This document shows positions 9,330 to 18,090 of a stretch of DNA of 44,065 nt, in pieces. Under the pieces are notes generated by a model that saw only the letters and a program-made list of their open reading frames with translations, was not told where the DNA came from and did not search any database. The stretch comes from Vulcanimicrobiota bacterium (GTDB taxonomy: Bacteria > Vulcanimicrobiota > Vulcanimicrobiia > Vulcanimicrobiales > Vulcanimicrobiaceae): assembly GCA_003140855.1 (NCBI GenBank), contig PLLF01000096.1, positions 1-44,065 of the forward strand, given 5' to 3'. The translations under genes and the position numbers were made by a program. Each line of letters begins with the position of its first letter. Position 1 is the first letter of the stretch.

Positions 9330-10274
9330 TCACTTTGTAAGCACGCGTTCGCCGTTGCGCGAAAGCGCGTAGCCCAGGAGCTTGTCGACGAGCGCGTTAT
9401 AACCGATGCCGACGGCGTTGCAAACGTCGGGCAAGACGCTCGTCGGCGTCAGGCCGGGCAACGTGTTGATTTCCAAGATGTAAGGGCGGCCTTCCTGGCT
9501 GACGATGAAATCGGTGCGCGAATAATCGCGCAGCCCGACAAGGCGGTGGGCTGAGAGAGCGAGCATGCCGATGCGCGCCGCGAGATCGGGGTCGATGTCG
9601 GCCGGGACGATGTGCGTGCTGCCCCCCGCAGCATATTTGGATTCAAAATCGTAAAACTCGCCGGCGTTGGAAACGATCTCGGCGACCGGAAGGGCTTCCT
9701 CGCCAAGCACGCCGCACGTGAACTCGCGGCCGGGAATGAATTCTTCGGCGATCACCTCCGCATACTGCTGGGCCGAGGCGATCATCGCTTGCGACCATTG
9801 CTCGTGCGTGCGCACGATTGAAACGCCGGCGCTGCTTCCCTGATAGCGCGGCTTGACGACCAGCGGCAAGTTTAGCGATCCCGGCAAGAGCGGAAGCGTA
9901 CCGCCGGAAAGATCGAAGAGATCCCAAGTGGCAGTCGGCAGGCCTTCGGCCGACAACAGCTTCTTGGTGAGATGTTTGTCCATCGCCAGCGCGGCAGCTT
10001 CCAAGCCGCTACCCGTGTACGGAATGCCAAGATAATCGAGTATGCCTTGGACCTGTCCGTCTTCACCGCCCGGCCCGTGCAGCGCGTTGAAAACCGCGTC
10101 GGGTGCGAGATCGCGGATCGCGTCTACGAAGCGGCGGTCGTAATCCAGCGATTGCGCGTTGTACCCGAGCTCTTCCAACGCGCGCATGACGCCCGAACCG
10201 GTCGCAATGGAAATCTCGCGTTCGGCGCTCGAACCTCCCATGACGACGGCGACGCGCGCTTTCTTCTTTTTCAT
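9330..10274 (-). CDS. ddl: D-alanine--D-alanine ligase
   Basis: 314 residues. Joins two D-alanines for the MurF substrate. The ATP-grasp order is complete: VVMGGSSAEREIS at the N terminus, ALHGPGGEDGQVQGILDYL and YTGSG near 65-90, LVVKPRYQGSSAGV in the ATP-binding subdomain, and EINTLPGLTPTSVLPD with the metal-binding Glu/Asn near the C terminus. ATG start, overlapping murB by 4 nt. D-Ala rather than D-Lac specificity is assumed from the context; the omega-loop residue was not assigned. Confidence 0.96.
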   Translation of the reverse strand: MKKKKARVAVVMGGSSAEREISIATGSGVMRALEELGYNAQSLDYDRRFVDAIRDLAPDAVFNALHGPGGEDGQVQGILDYLGIPYTGSGLEAAALAMDKHLTKKLLSAEGLPTATWDLFDLSGGTLPLLPGSLNLPLVVKPRYQGSSAGVSIVRTHEQWSQAMIASAQQYAEVIAEEFIPGREFTCGVLGEEALPVAEIVSNAGEFYDFESKYAAGGSTHIVPADIDPDLAARIGMLALSAHRLVGLRDYSRTDFIVSQEGRPYILEINTLPGLTPTSVLPDVCNAVGIGYNALVDKLLGYALSRNGERVLTK

Positions 10275-11218
10275 TCGATGAACACGCCGACTAAATGCAC
10301 TTCGAGCTCGAGATCGACGCCGAATTTCTCACTAACGGCGCGCCGGACTCGCGCTAACAGCGTGGCGACGTCTTTGGCGGTCGCGCCGCCGGTGTTGGTG
10401 ATGAAGTTGGCATGCAGCGCCGAGACTTCCGCGCCGCCTTCGCGCCACCCCTTAGCGCCGGCCGCTTCGATGAGACGCGCCGCTTTGTCGCCTTCCGGAT
10501 TTCGAAAACACGAGCCCGCGTTGGGGAGCGCGATAGGCTGAGTGCGTTTGCGCCGGATCAGCCGGTCTTGCATTTCATCGCGCACCGCCGGCGCTTCGCC
10601 GCGATCGAAGACGAGCGTTACGCGCGAAACGATCGCGTCGCGTGCGAGCGAGGTGTGACGGTAATAGTAATGCACGGACACGGAATGCGCTTGCGGCTTG
10701 GCCGGCGACTGCACCCAAACTTCGCACACGAAATCACCCATCTCGCGGTCGGTGCCCGCGTTCATGCGCAGCGATCCACCGACGCTGCCCGGGATTCCGG
10801 CTAACGAACCGATGCCGACCGCGCCGGCCGACGCGGCTTTTGCCGTCAGCAGCGCCATCGCGGCCGACGCGCCCGCATGCACGTTCACTCCAGCGTCGTC
10901 CTGCACGACCTCGATGCCAGCAAACTCACCTGCCAGCCGCAACACCAAACCGCGGATACCGCCGTCGCCGATCAACAGATTGCTTCCGCTGCCCAGCACG
11001 AACCACGGCAGCTTGCGGCGCGCGCACAACCGCATCACGTCGGCGAGCTGACCTTCGGTTTCCACGACGACCCATGCATCTGCCGGACCGCCGATTTTCC
11101 ACGACGTGTACGGTGCGAGCGGCTCGTCAAAACGCACGCAGTCGCCGCAAATCTGCGCCAGCTTTTCGCGGTCGCCCGGATCGAGCAGACTGCGCAGCGC
11201 GTCGTCGGCTGCGATCAT
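10271..11218 (-). CDS. murB: UDP-N-acetylenolpyruvoylglucosamine reductase
   Basis: 315 residues. FAD/NADPH enzyme completing UDP-MurNAc. Shows the FAD_binding_4 start (YTSWKIGGPADAWV, about 38-51), LGSGSNLLIGDGGIRGLVL, the GSLAGIPGSVGGSLRMNAG loop, and the MurB C-terminal domain with the proton-donor serine in NAGSCFRNP and HANFITNTGGATAKDV. The short form without the extra loop is the type IIb-like class found outside proteobacteria. Overlaps murC and ddl by 4 nt each. Confidence 0.96.
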   Translation of the reverse strand: MIAADDALRSLLDPGDREKLAQICGDCVRFDEPLAPYTSWKIGGPADAWVVVETEGQLADVMRLCARRKLPWFVLGSGSNLLIGDGGIRGLVLRLAGEFAGIEVVQDDAGVNVHAGASAAMALLTAKAASAGAVGIGSLAGIPGSVGGSLRMNAGTDREMGDFVCEVWVQSPAKPQAHSVSVHYYYRHTSLARDAIVSRVTLVFDRGEAPAVRDEMQDRLIRRKRTQPIALPNAGSCFRNPEGDKAARLIEAAGAKGWREGGAEVSALHANFITNTGGATAKDVATLLARVRRAVSEKFGVDLELEVHLVGVFIE

Positions 11219-12579
11219 GCCGACACATCACGCGCAAGCTCGCCGGCAACCTTCGTAATGTTACCGGCGCCCAGCATCAGAACGAGCGCATTTTGGGGCG
11301 CTTCGCGCTGCAAGACCTCGCGCAGATCGTGCACGTACTTCACATAAGAAAGCGGCACGCCTGCGGCCTCCAACCGGTCTCCGATAAGCCGCTCGGACAC
11401 GCCGTCAATGGGCGTTTCTCCAGCAGCATAAATCGGCGTCAAGTACACGCGGTCGGCGTCTGCCAGCGCTTCGGCAAATGCCGGCGCTAAATACGCCGTG
11501 CGCGTGTACCTATGCGGCTGAAAGGCCGCGACGATCGGTCCGCGATGATAGCGGCGCGCAGCCGCAATCGTTTCACGCAGCGCCGTCGGGTGATGCGCGT
11601 AATCATCTACCACGATCATGCGCGGGCTCTTGACCAGCACGTCGAAACGCCGGCGCACGCCGCGAAAATCGCCCAGCGATTCAGCAATCGACGCAAAGGG
11701 GATCTCCAGCGCGCGTCCGACGGCAACCGCCGCCAGCGCGTTCTCAACATTCATCGCGCCAGGTACCTGCAGTTCGATCGTTCCCAAACGCGCGCCGTCG
11801 ACGAACAAATCGAACGTCGACTGCAGCTCCCCGAAGCGGATGTTCGATGCGTGCACTGCCGCATCGGCCGCGATTCCGAACGTAAGCGTCGGCGCGCGGC
11901 GCGCGATCTGCGCGAGCGAACGCGACAACGGATTGTCGACGCCGACGATCGCCGCACCGCCCGCGGGAACCTTCGATAAGAATTCTTCAAAAGCTGCGAC
12001 GAGCTTCGGCAGTTCCGCATCGGAGGAAAGATGATCGTTCTCGATGTTGGTGACCACGGCGACGGCGGGATCGAGCAGCGAGAACGAGCCGTCGGACTCG
12101 TCGGCCTCCGTGAGAAACCACGGCGCCGATCCGTTGTGCGCGTTCGTTCCCATGGCGCCGTCGATGCCGCCGAGCACGAGGCTCGCGTCGATTTTCGCGC
12201 CGCGCAGAACGGCCGCAGCCATAGCCGTCGTGGTCGTTTTTCCGTGCGTACCGCATATGGCGATGCCGCGCGTGCCCTCCATGATCCGCGCGAGCATCTC
12301 ACCGCGCCGCACGATCGGAATGCCGCGCTCGAGCGCGGAGCGATACTCCGGATTCTCCGGATCGATCGCCGAGCTGACCACCACGGTGCTCGCACCGTTG
12401 ACGTTGCCGGCGTCGTGGCCGATTGAAATCGTCGCGCCGGCTGCTCGCAGCTCTTGCACGAGCGGTGAATCGGCGGCGTCCGACCCGGTTACGCGCTCGC
12501 CCCGCTCGAGCAAGATCCGGGCTATGGCGCTCATGCCGATCCCGCCGATTCCAACGAAGTGCAAGGTGCGCAAGGTCAA
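11215..12579 (-). CDS. murC: UDP-N-acetylmuramate--L-alanine ligase
   Basis: 454 residues, TTG start that overlaps the murG stop (TTGA). Adds L-Ala to UDP-MurNAc in the cytoplasm. Domains: Rossmann-like Mur ligase N-terminal region (HFVGIGGIGMSAIARIL at 7-23), ATP-binding central domain with ICGTHGKTTTTAM near 110, ENDHLSSD for metal binding, and the C-terminal domain starting RRRFDV with DDYAHHPTALRETI. All family hallmarks are present at the normal length. Confidence 0.97.
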   Translation of the reverse strand: MTLRTLHFVGIGGIGMSAIARILLERGERVTGSDAADSPLVQELRAAGATISIGHDAGNVNGASTVVVSSAIDPENPEYRSALERGIPIVRRGEMLARIMEGTRGIAICGTHGKTTTTAMAAAVLRGAKIDASLVLGGIDGAMGTNAHNGSAPWFLTEADESDGSFSLLDPAVAVVTNIENDHLSSDAELPKLVAAFEEFLSKVPAGGAAIVGVDNPLSRSLAQIARRAPTLTFGIAADAAVHASNIRFGELQSTFDLFVDGARLGTIELQVPGAMNVENALAAVAVGRALEIPFASIAESLGDFRGVRRRFDVLVKSPRMIVVDDYAHHPTALRETIAAARRYHRGPIVAAFQPHRYTRTAYLAPAFAEALADADRVYLTPIYAAGETPIDGVSERLIGDRLEAAGVPLSYVKYVHDLREVLQREAPQNALVLMLGAGNITKVAGELARDVSA

Positions 12580-13685
12580 CTCTCGTTCTTTGTTACGAGC
12601 GCCTCCACCCGCGCAAGAATTGTCGCGACCGGATCGCGGTTGGCAAACGCTCGAGCGGCCGCGCGCATTTCATTGAGCCGATCGGCTTGCATCACTTCGC
12701 GCAGCGTCCACCAGAGCGAATCTGCATCGAGGGCGCGGTCCTCAATCACGACGGCCGCGCCGCGATCCGCCAGTTTGCGGGCGTTGTGCGCCTGATGGTC
12801 TTCGGCGGCGAACGGATAAGGCACTAATACGGCTGGAATACCCAGAGCCGCGAGCTCGCCCAACGTCGAAGCTCCGGCGCGCGCGATCGCCAGATCGCAC
12901 AAGGCGTAGGCATCGGCCATGTCACGCAGGTACGGAACGAGCACGACGCGGTTTTCGCCAAAGGGCGTACGCTCGGCGGCCTGCATGTATTCATAATCGC
13001 GCTCGCCGCAAATGTGCAGCACCTGCCAATCCGCCGGCAGAGCTCGCCGCGTTACAAGCGCGGCTATCGCTTCATTGATCGTGCGCGCGCCTTGACTGCC
13101 GCCCATCGCGAGGATCGTGCGCCGGGCCGAATCGAGTCCGATCCGCCGCGCAGCTTCAATCCGGTTGTTGGGATGCAGCAACGACGAACGCACCGGAACT
13201 CCCGTGTAGACGTACTTGCGTCCAAAAACCGGATCGCCATCGGGAAAGGCGCCCCACACTTCGTCGACCATCGGCGCCAGCAAACGATTTGCCAGACCCG
13301 GTTGCGCGTTGGGTTCCAGAAGCGCCAGCCGCGCGCGCATGCCGAACGGCCGCAGCGTGCGCGCCGCAGCCATTGCGGGAAAACCGGCATAACCGCCGGT
13401 CGCGATCACGATATCGGGAAGAAAGCTGCGTAAGATTTTCATGCCTTGCGCGATGCCGACGGCATTCGCTGCGACCGTTTGCAGTGCGCCTAACGAACTA
13501 CCGCGCTGCAGCGGCCGGCTTTCAATCGCAGCCAGCTCGTAACCGGCCGCCGGCACGAGTGTGTTTTCTATTCCGGTTCTGCTGCCGATAAAAAGGATCG
13601 TTGCGCGATCGCGCAGCGCGTCGGCGATGGCGATCGCAGGATACAAATGACCGCCGGTTCCGCCACCGGCGAATGCAACTCTCAC
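12576..13685 (-). CDS. murG: UDP-GlcNAc:lipid II N-acetylglucosaminyltransferase
   Basis: 369 residues, GTG start within a GTGA overlap with ftsW. Converts lipid I to lipid II at the inner face of the membrane. The N-terminal glycine-rich GGTGGHLYPAIAIADAL (7-23), the second G loop with AMGGSQGARTINEAI, and the UDP-binding RAGASTLGELAALGIPAVLV with PYPFAAEDHQ define the GT28 family. A lipid-acceptor patch (ATGGYAGFPAMAAA) is present. Confidence 0.97.
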   Translation of the reverse strand: MRVAFAGGGTGGHLYPAIAIADALRDRATILFIGSRTGIENTLVPAAGYELAAIESRPLQRGSSLGALQTVAANAVGIAQGMKILRSFLPDIVIATGGYAGFPAMAAARTLRPFGMRARLALLEPNAQPGLANRLLAPMVDEVWGAFPDGDPVFGRKYVYTGVPVRSSLLHPNNRIEAARRIGLDSARRTILAMGGSQGARTINEAIAALVTRRALPADWQVLHICGERDYEYMQAAERTPFGENRVVLVPYLRDMADAYALCDLAIARAGASTLGELAALGIPAVLVPYPFAAEDHQAHNARKLADRGAAVVIEDRALDADSLWWTLREVMQADRLNEMRAAARAFANRDPVATILARVEALVTKNES

Positions 13686-14842
13686 TCTGGGGGAGACAGG
13701 CGCCGGTGCCGCCCCACGTTGATGATCAACGCGACCGCTATCAGCGAAACGATCAGGGAGCTGCCGCCGAACGATATAAAAGGAAGCGGGACGCCCGTCA
13801 CCGGCCAGGACGACGTGACGACCGCGATGTTGACGAACGCTTGAATGACGATCAGCGCCGCGCAGCCGGTCGCCAAGAAGAAGCCGAATTTGTCCGGAGC
13901 GGCGATGGCAATGCGAATCGACCGGTATGCCAAGGTTCCGAACAGGATGAGCACCGTCGCGGTGCCGATTAACCCGAGCTCTTCGCCCAGCACGGAGAAG
14001 ATGAAATCCGTGTATTGCTCGGGCAGATAAAAGAACTTCGCGCGCGACTCCCCGAGCCCGACCCCGAACAGCCCGCCGCTTCCAAGCGCCAGCAGGGACT
14101 GCACCATGTGAAATCCGGTATTCTGTGCGTCTTTGAATGGGTGCAGAAAGGCAAAGATGCGCGCGCGCTTATAGGGACTGCTCATGATGGCGATTGCAGC
14201 GGGCGGAACCGTGACCGCGATGACCATCAGCAAATGCTCGATGCGCGCGCCGGCGGCGAAAAACATCGCAAACGCAGTGAACACCAGCAGACTCGACGTG
14301 CCGATATCGGGTTCGATCAAAACCAGCATCGCGGTGAGAAAAACCGGCACGCACAGAGGCGCCAAGCCGCGCGTCAATGATGTAATGCGATCGCCGCGGC
14401 TCGACAGCGCCGCCGCCAAAAACACGACGAGCCCCAGTTTTGCAAACTCCGAGGGCTGCAAGGAGAGCGAGCCCGCTCCGATCCAACGGCGAGCTCCCGC
14501 GACCGTCATGCCGATGTGAGGAACGAAGACCGCTAGCAATCCTATGATGCACAGCACGAGCGCGTAGGGCGCAAACGCACGCAACTTGCGATAATCTACG
14601 CGGTATGCGCCGTACGCGCAGATCAGTCCAACGACGAGATAGATCGCTTGACGTTTGACGTAATACGCGGTGTCGTGATGATCGGCGTACGCCTGCGCGC
14701 TCGAGGCGCTGAAAATCATCACCAGCCCTATTGCCACCAGGCTCGTGACCGCAATGAAAAGCCACGTGTCGGGCGGCGAAGATACGAACGATCGCGGCAG
14801 CTCTTGCGCGTTGGCGGCGCGTTTGGAAACCGCGGCTCTCAT
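13682..14842 (-). CDS. ftsW: SEDS peptidoglycan glycosyltransferase (FtsW type)
   Basis: 386 residues with about ten membrane helices. SEDS polymerase of lipid II, partnering a class B PBP. Visible motifs: GARRWIGAGSLSLQPSEFAKL, LIEPDIGTSSLLVF, and the C-terminal PLPFISFGGSSLIVSLIAVALIINV. The catalytic Asp of the family lies in the segment that here reads IEPDIGTS. Position inside the dcw operon between murD and murG argues for FtsW rather than RodA. ATG overlaps the murD stop by 4 nt. Confidence 0.94.
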   Translation of the reverse strand: MRAAVSKRAANAQELPRSFVSSPPDTWLFIAVTSLVAIGLVMIFSASSAQAYADHHDTAYYVKRQAIYLVVGLICAYGAYRVDYRKLRAFAPYALVLCIIGLLAVFVPHIGMTVAGARRWIGAGSLSLQPSEFAKLGLVVFLAAALSSRGDRITSLTRGLAPLCVPVFLTAMLVLIEPDIGTSSLLVFTAFAMFFAAGARIEHLLMVIAVTVPPAAIAIMSSPYKRARIFAFLHPFKDAQNTGFHMVQSLLALGSGGLFGVGLGESRAKFFYLPEQYTDFIFSVLGEELGLIGTATVLILFGTLAYRSIRIAIAAPDKFGFFLATGCAALIVIQAFVNIAVVTSSWPVTGVPLPFISFGGSSLIVSLIAVALIINVGRHRRLSPPE

Positions 14843-16218
14843 CGGGCGGGGCTCCCCAGCACGGCGTCGGCAAATTTCTGTCCGCGATCCTCGGCCGATT
14901 CAAACATGTCGAACGAAGCGCACGCGGGCGATAGGAGAATAATGTCGCCCGGCTGCGCCAGCGCTTGCGCGGCGCGAACCGCCTCTTCCATCGATCCCGC
15001 ACGCTCGATCGGCGTGCGGTACACGTGCGCCGCAATATCTTCGGCAGCTTCCCCTATCACGACGAGCGCGCGCGCGCGTTCGTCGACGATGCGGCCGAGT
15101 TCGGTGAAATCGGTCTTCTTCGGTTTTCCGCCCGCGATCAGCACGATCGGCTTGTCGTAGGATCGCAGTGCGGCGATGACCGCGCCCGGATTCGTCGCTT
15201 TGGAATCGTTCACGTACAACACGCCGTCGACTTCACCGATCGGTTGCATCCGGTGGGACATCGGATTGAACGAACTTATGCCCGCGCGCAGATCGCGCGC
15301 CTCGACGCCCGCGGCCAGCGCCGCCAGCGCTGCGGCCATAACGTTTTGTACGTTGTGCAGCCCCGCGAGCGGAATATCTTCCGCGCGAGCGATTTGGACC
15401 GGGCGCGGATCGCCCGTTACTGGTGAATATGTCAACGCTCCGTCACGTACGTACATCGTCGCGTGCCGGCTGTCGTCCCCGACGGTAAACCAGAGTTGCT
15501 TCGCGCGCACGCGCGCTTCGCCCGAATGCCGGTGCAGGAGAGCCAGGATTTCGTCGTCGAGATTTCCGATGAAGACATCGTGTTCGTTTTGGTTCGCGAA
15601 AATCCGGTACTTCGCTTCGATGTATTCGTCCATCGAATGATAGCGGTCCAGATGATCCGCCGAAATGTTCAAGATGACGGAAATGCGCGGATGAAACGAG
15701 CGAATCGTTTCGAGTTGGAACGATGAGACTTCGGCAACGACCCAACACTCCGGCGGCGCTGCAACGGCCTCATAGATCAACGGGTTGCCGATGTTGCCGC
15801 CGACGCGCGCGTCTTTCCCGGCCGTTCGGAGCAAGTGCCCGGTAAGCGATGCGGTGGTGGATTTTCCCTTCGTGCCGGTTATAGCGATGATCGGCGCCTT
15901 GCACAAACGGTAGGCGACTTCGATCTCGCTGTACACCGGTACGTTGGCAGTCTGAATTTTTCGCACCAGCGGGCCGTTGAGCGGAACGCCGGGTGAAAGC
16001 ACCGCGCAGTTCAGACCTTCCAGCTCGCCGATATTGTCTGGAGCGACGTATCGCGCGCCCAACGCTTCGATCTGCGCGACCGTCTCCGCGATTTCGGCGC
16101 GCGGCTTCTCGTCGATCGCAAACACGTCGACGCCGCGTCCCCGTAGAACTTCGACAACGGCTTGCCCGCTGCGACCGAGCCCGATGACCAAGACCTTCTC
16201 TCCGGCGGCAAAGTTCAT
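14839..16218 (-). CDS. murD: UDP-N-acetylmuramoylalanine--D-glutamate ligase
   Basis: 459 residues from ATG 16218, preceded by GAGGGACGAA. The longer frame to 16425 runs through the repeat-containing gap and into mraY and is rejected. Adds D-Glu in the cytoplasm. Shows KVLVIGLGRSGQAVVEVL, ATP loop IAITGTKGKSTTASL near 113, NISADHLDRY for metal binding, and YVNDSKATNPGAVIAAL with VLIAGGKPKKTDF in the C-terminal domain. It is the first gene after the only substantial gap in the dcw series. Confidence 0.96.
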   Translation of the reverse strand: MNFAAGEKVLVIGLGRSGQAVVEVLRGRGVDVFAIDEKPRAEIAETVAQIEALGARYVAPDNIGELEGLNCAVLSPGVPLNGPLVRKIQTANVPVYSEIEVAYRLCKAPIIAITGTKGKSTTASLTGHLLRTAGKDARVGGNIGNPLIYEAVAAPPECWVVAEVSSFQLETIRSFHPRISVILNISADHLDRYHSMDEYIEAKYRIFANQNEHDVFIGNLDDEILALLHRHSGEARVRAKQLWFTVGDDSRHATMYVRDGALTYSPVTGDPRPVQIARAEDIPLAGLHNVQNVMAAALAALAAGVEARDLRAGISSFNPMSHRMQPIGEVDGVLYVNDSKATNPGAVIAALRSYDKPIVLIAGGKPKKTDFTELGRIVDERARALVVIGEAAEDIAAHVYRTPIERAGSMEEAVRAAQALAQPGDIILLSPACASFDMFESAEDRGQKFADAVLGSPAR

Positions 16219-16303
16219 TTCGTCCCTCGCAGCAAGCAGCAGGTAGGTGTAGCTGCGAGCGGTCGTCGAGGAACAATAATGAGCGTAAGGCGCACTTGTA
16301 ATT

Positions 16304-16353
16304 GTGTCATGGTGAGCTTGTCGAACCACGACCGAGCAGCGTGCGCAGCACGC
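16304..16353. repeat. REP-like palindromic repeat between mraY and murD
   Basis: The minus strand reads GTGGTTCGACAAGCTCACCA (rc of about 16309-16328), the core of a short interspersed sequence I have seen repeated in many bacterial genomes. It is followed on the plus strand by a 6-bp inverted repeat, GCGTGC at 16339-16344 and GCACGC at 16348-16353, with a 3-nt loop. It lies in the only long gap (160 nt) of the dcw operon, between the mraY stop and the murD start. Only one copy is in the window, so repetition in this genome is inferred. No T run follows, so it is not a classic terminator. Confidence 0.55.
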
Positions 16354-16378
16354 GTGACGAGGGCCGCGCGCCACCCAC

Positions 16379-17389
16379 TCATCGTACGATCGCCAATCCA
16401 ACGGCAGAACAAATCGCGGACGCAATCCAAAACCGTGTCGTAACTTTCGTTTCCGGCCAGCCCGAGAGCTCGAAGTGATGATGCAGCGGGCTCATCTTAA
16501 AGATGCGCTTTCCGCGCGTAAGCTTGAAGTACACGACTTGCAGCATAACCGACAACGCTTCCGCGACGAACACGCCGCCGATTACGATGAGCAACAACAT
16601 CTCACCGCTGAGGATCGCAAGGCTCGAAAGCAGCGCGCCCAACGCGAGCGAACCGGTGTCCCCCATGATGAGTTTCGCTGGATACCGATTAAACAGAAGA
16701 AATCCAAAGCAGGCGCCCACGCTTAGTGACGCGGCGTTGACTACGTACGGTGACACTGCAAAACTGCTAAATAGATCCACCACGACGATTACGATGATTG
16801 CAATCATCGGAAACATCAATGCCCCCGCAGCAAGGCCATCCAAACCGTCGGTCAGATTGACTGCGTGAATTGTGCCAGTGATAGCAGCCACGCCCAGGAT
16901 AAACCATAGCCAATGGGGCGCCGCGAGCACAACGTTCGAGCTAGGAATAGCAAACAGCACGTCATGCGGATACGGGCCATATGCGTCGCTGATCGAGCGC
17001 AGAAACATCGCTGCGATCAGTGCAGTCAGCAAGAGCTTTGTGCGAGCCCGCAAGCCTCTATTGCGACCTAGCCGTACCGCCATAAGATCATCCGCAAAAC
17101 CAACTGCTGCGCAACCGGCAACTAGTCCAAAGATGCTCACGGCTAGCGAACCCGGATAAATGTTACTATATAACAGCGGAGCAAGTGCGAGAACAAAGCA
17201 AATACCGCCCATCGTCGGCGTGCCCGTTTTTGTTTTGTGCGATGCAGGTGCGTCTTCGTATACTTGCTGCTCCGCCCTTAGTCGTTTCAATAGCGGCAAC
17301 AAAAGTGCGCATGTCAGAGCCGAAATCGCGAAACCAACGGCAATTGCAATGAATACGAATTCGACAGCAAACAGGGTTTCCGCCGTCAT
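16379..17389 (-). CDS. mraY: Phospho-N-acetylmuramoyl-pentapeptide transferase
   Basis: 336 residues from ATG 17389, inside a 4-nt overlap with the CofE-like gene; the frame's longer start is rejected. Makes lipid I at the membrane. About ten hydrophobic helices; signatures SHKTKTGTPTMGGI near 50, DDLMAVRLGRNRGL, NLTDGLDGLAAG with the catalytic aspartates, GDTGSLALGALL, and the cytoplasmic PLHHHFELSGWPETKV all present. The gene is visibly richer in A/T at third positions than its neighbours, but its family sequence is normal, so I do not infer transfer. Confidence 0.97.
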   Translation of the reverse strand: MTAETLFAVEFVFIAIAVGFAISALTCALLLPLLKRLRAEQQVYEDAPASHKTKTGTPTMGGICFVLALAPLLYSNIYPGSLAVSIFGLVAGCAAVGFADDLMAVRLGRNRGLRARTKLLLTALIAAMFLRSISDAYGPYPHDVLFAIPSSNVVLAAPHWLWFILGVAAITGTIHAVNLTDGLDGLAAGALMFPMIAIIVIVVVDLFSSFAVSPYVVNAASLSVGACFGFLLFNRYPAKLIMGDTGSLALGALLSSLAILSGEMLLLIVIGGVFVAEALSVMLQVVYFKLTRGKRIFKMSPLHHHFELSGWPETKVTTRFWIASAICSAVGLAIVR

Positions 17390-18090
17390 GACGATGCCCC
17401 AACTAAGGGATTGCCACCATCGCCGCGCCACTTGAGAACCACGATCGGTGTTTGCTCGTCGCCATTGCCGTGCGGATTGGAAAGCAGCGCGTCCGCAACG
17501 CCGTCGCGATTGACGCCGGCAGATGCGCCCAGCACTTTCGCTTTCTGCAGATCGTTGACGTCGACGATCGCGCAGGCGATGCCCGTTAGCTCGTAAACGG
17601 ACTGCGCGAACGCGTCCGGGTTTTGGGGAGCGAACACGATCATCCGTTCGAACGGCGGCATCGTGCCGGTGTACCCGTCGATAGCTGCGATCGCGCCGCC
17701 CATGATTTCATAGAACATTCCGCGCTTGCCGGCAAGACGTCCCAAGACTTGCATGATCGCGGCGTACACAACTTTGGATGCGCCAACGTTGTCGATGACG
17801 ATCTGCAGCGATTCCGGCTGACTAACGGTGGCCATGGCGCCTGCGTGACGTGAGAGCAATAACGCGAGCCGCGAAGGCCGTACGAATTCTGCGGCTACCG
17901 CTTGGCGCTGCGCGATTGCAACCGCCGTTTCCGAAACTGCGAGCACGTCCCCCGTTTGCGCAATGCCCGCAACGGACTCTCGAACCAGTGCAACCAAATC
18001 GTCGCCCGGACGAACGACGCGCGTGCGGATCGGAATAGCAACGATTCCGGCGGGAACGTACGGACGATCGGCGCGCAGGCTGCCGCTCAT
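17386..18090 (-). CDS. CofE-like (F420-0:L-glutamate ligase family) protein within the dcw operon
   Basis: 234 residues. The N terminus (IPIRTRVVRPGDDLVALV, about 19-36, then QTGDVLAVSETAVAIAQ) and the C-terminal segments IVDVNDLQKAKVLGASAGV and NPHGNGDEQTPIVVL fit the F420_ligase (CofE/FbiB N-terminal) family, which attaches L-glutamate through an amide bond to a phosphorylated cofactor. That family is known for coenzyme F420, but no other F420 gene lies here. The gene is locked between murF and mraY by 4-nt overlaps at both ends, so it is co-expressed with peptidoglycan precursor enzymes. A role in amidating or glutamylating a wall precursor or carrier is inference. The family assignment is from remembered motifs and should be tested by profile search. 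Confidence 0.68.
   Translation of the reverse strand: MSGSLRADRPYVPAGIVAIPIRTRVVRPGDDLVALVRESVAGIAQTGDVLAVSETAVAIAQRQAVAAEFVRPSRLALLLSRHAGAMATVSQPESLQIVIDNVGASKVVYAAIMQVLGRLAGKRGMFYEIMGGAIAAIDGYTGTMPPFERMIVFAPQNPDAFAQSVYELTGIACAIVDVNDLQKAKVLGASAGVNRDGVADALLSNPHGNGDEQTPIVVLKWRGDGGNPLVGASS

Noticed and set aside
16219-16425. N-terminal extension of murD through the mraY/murD gap
   Set aside because: The internal ATG has a good ribosome binding site and the extension is encoded by the REP-like repeat and the end of mraY.
16379-17389. mraY as horizontally acquired because of more A/T-rich codons
   Set aside because: Protein motifs are ordinary and it is locked in the operon by overlap; base composition alone is weak evidence.
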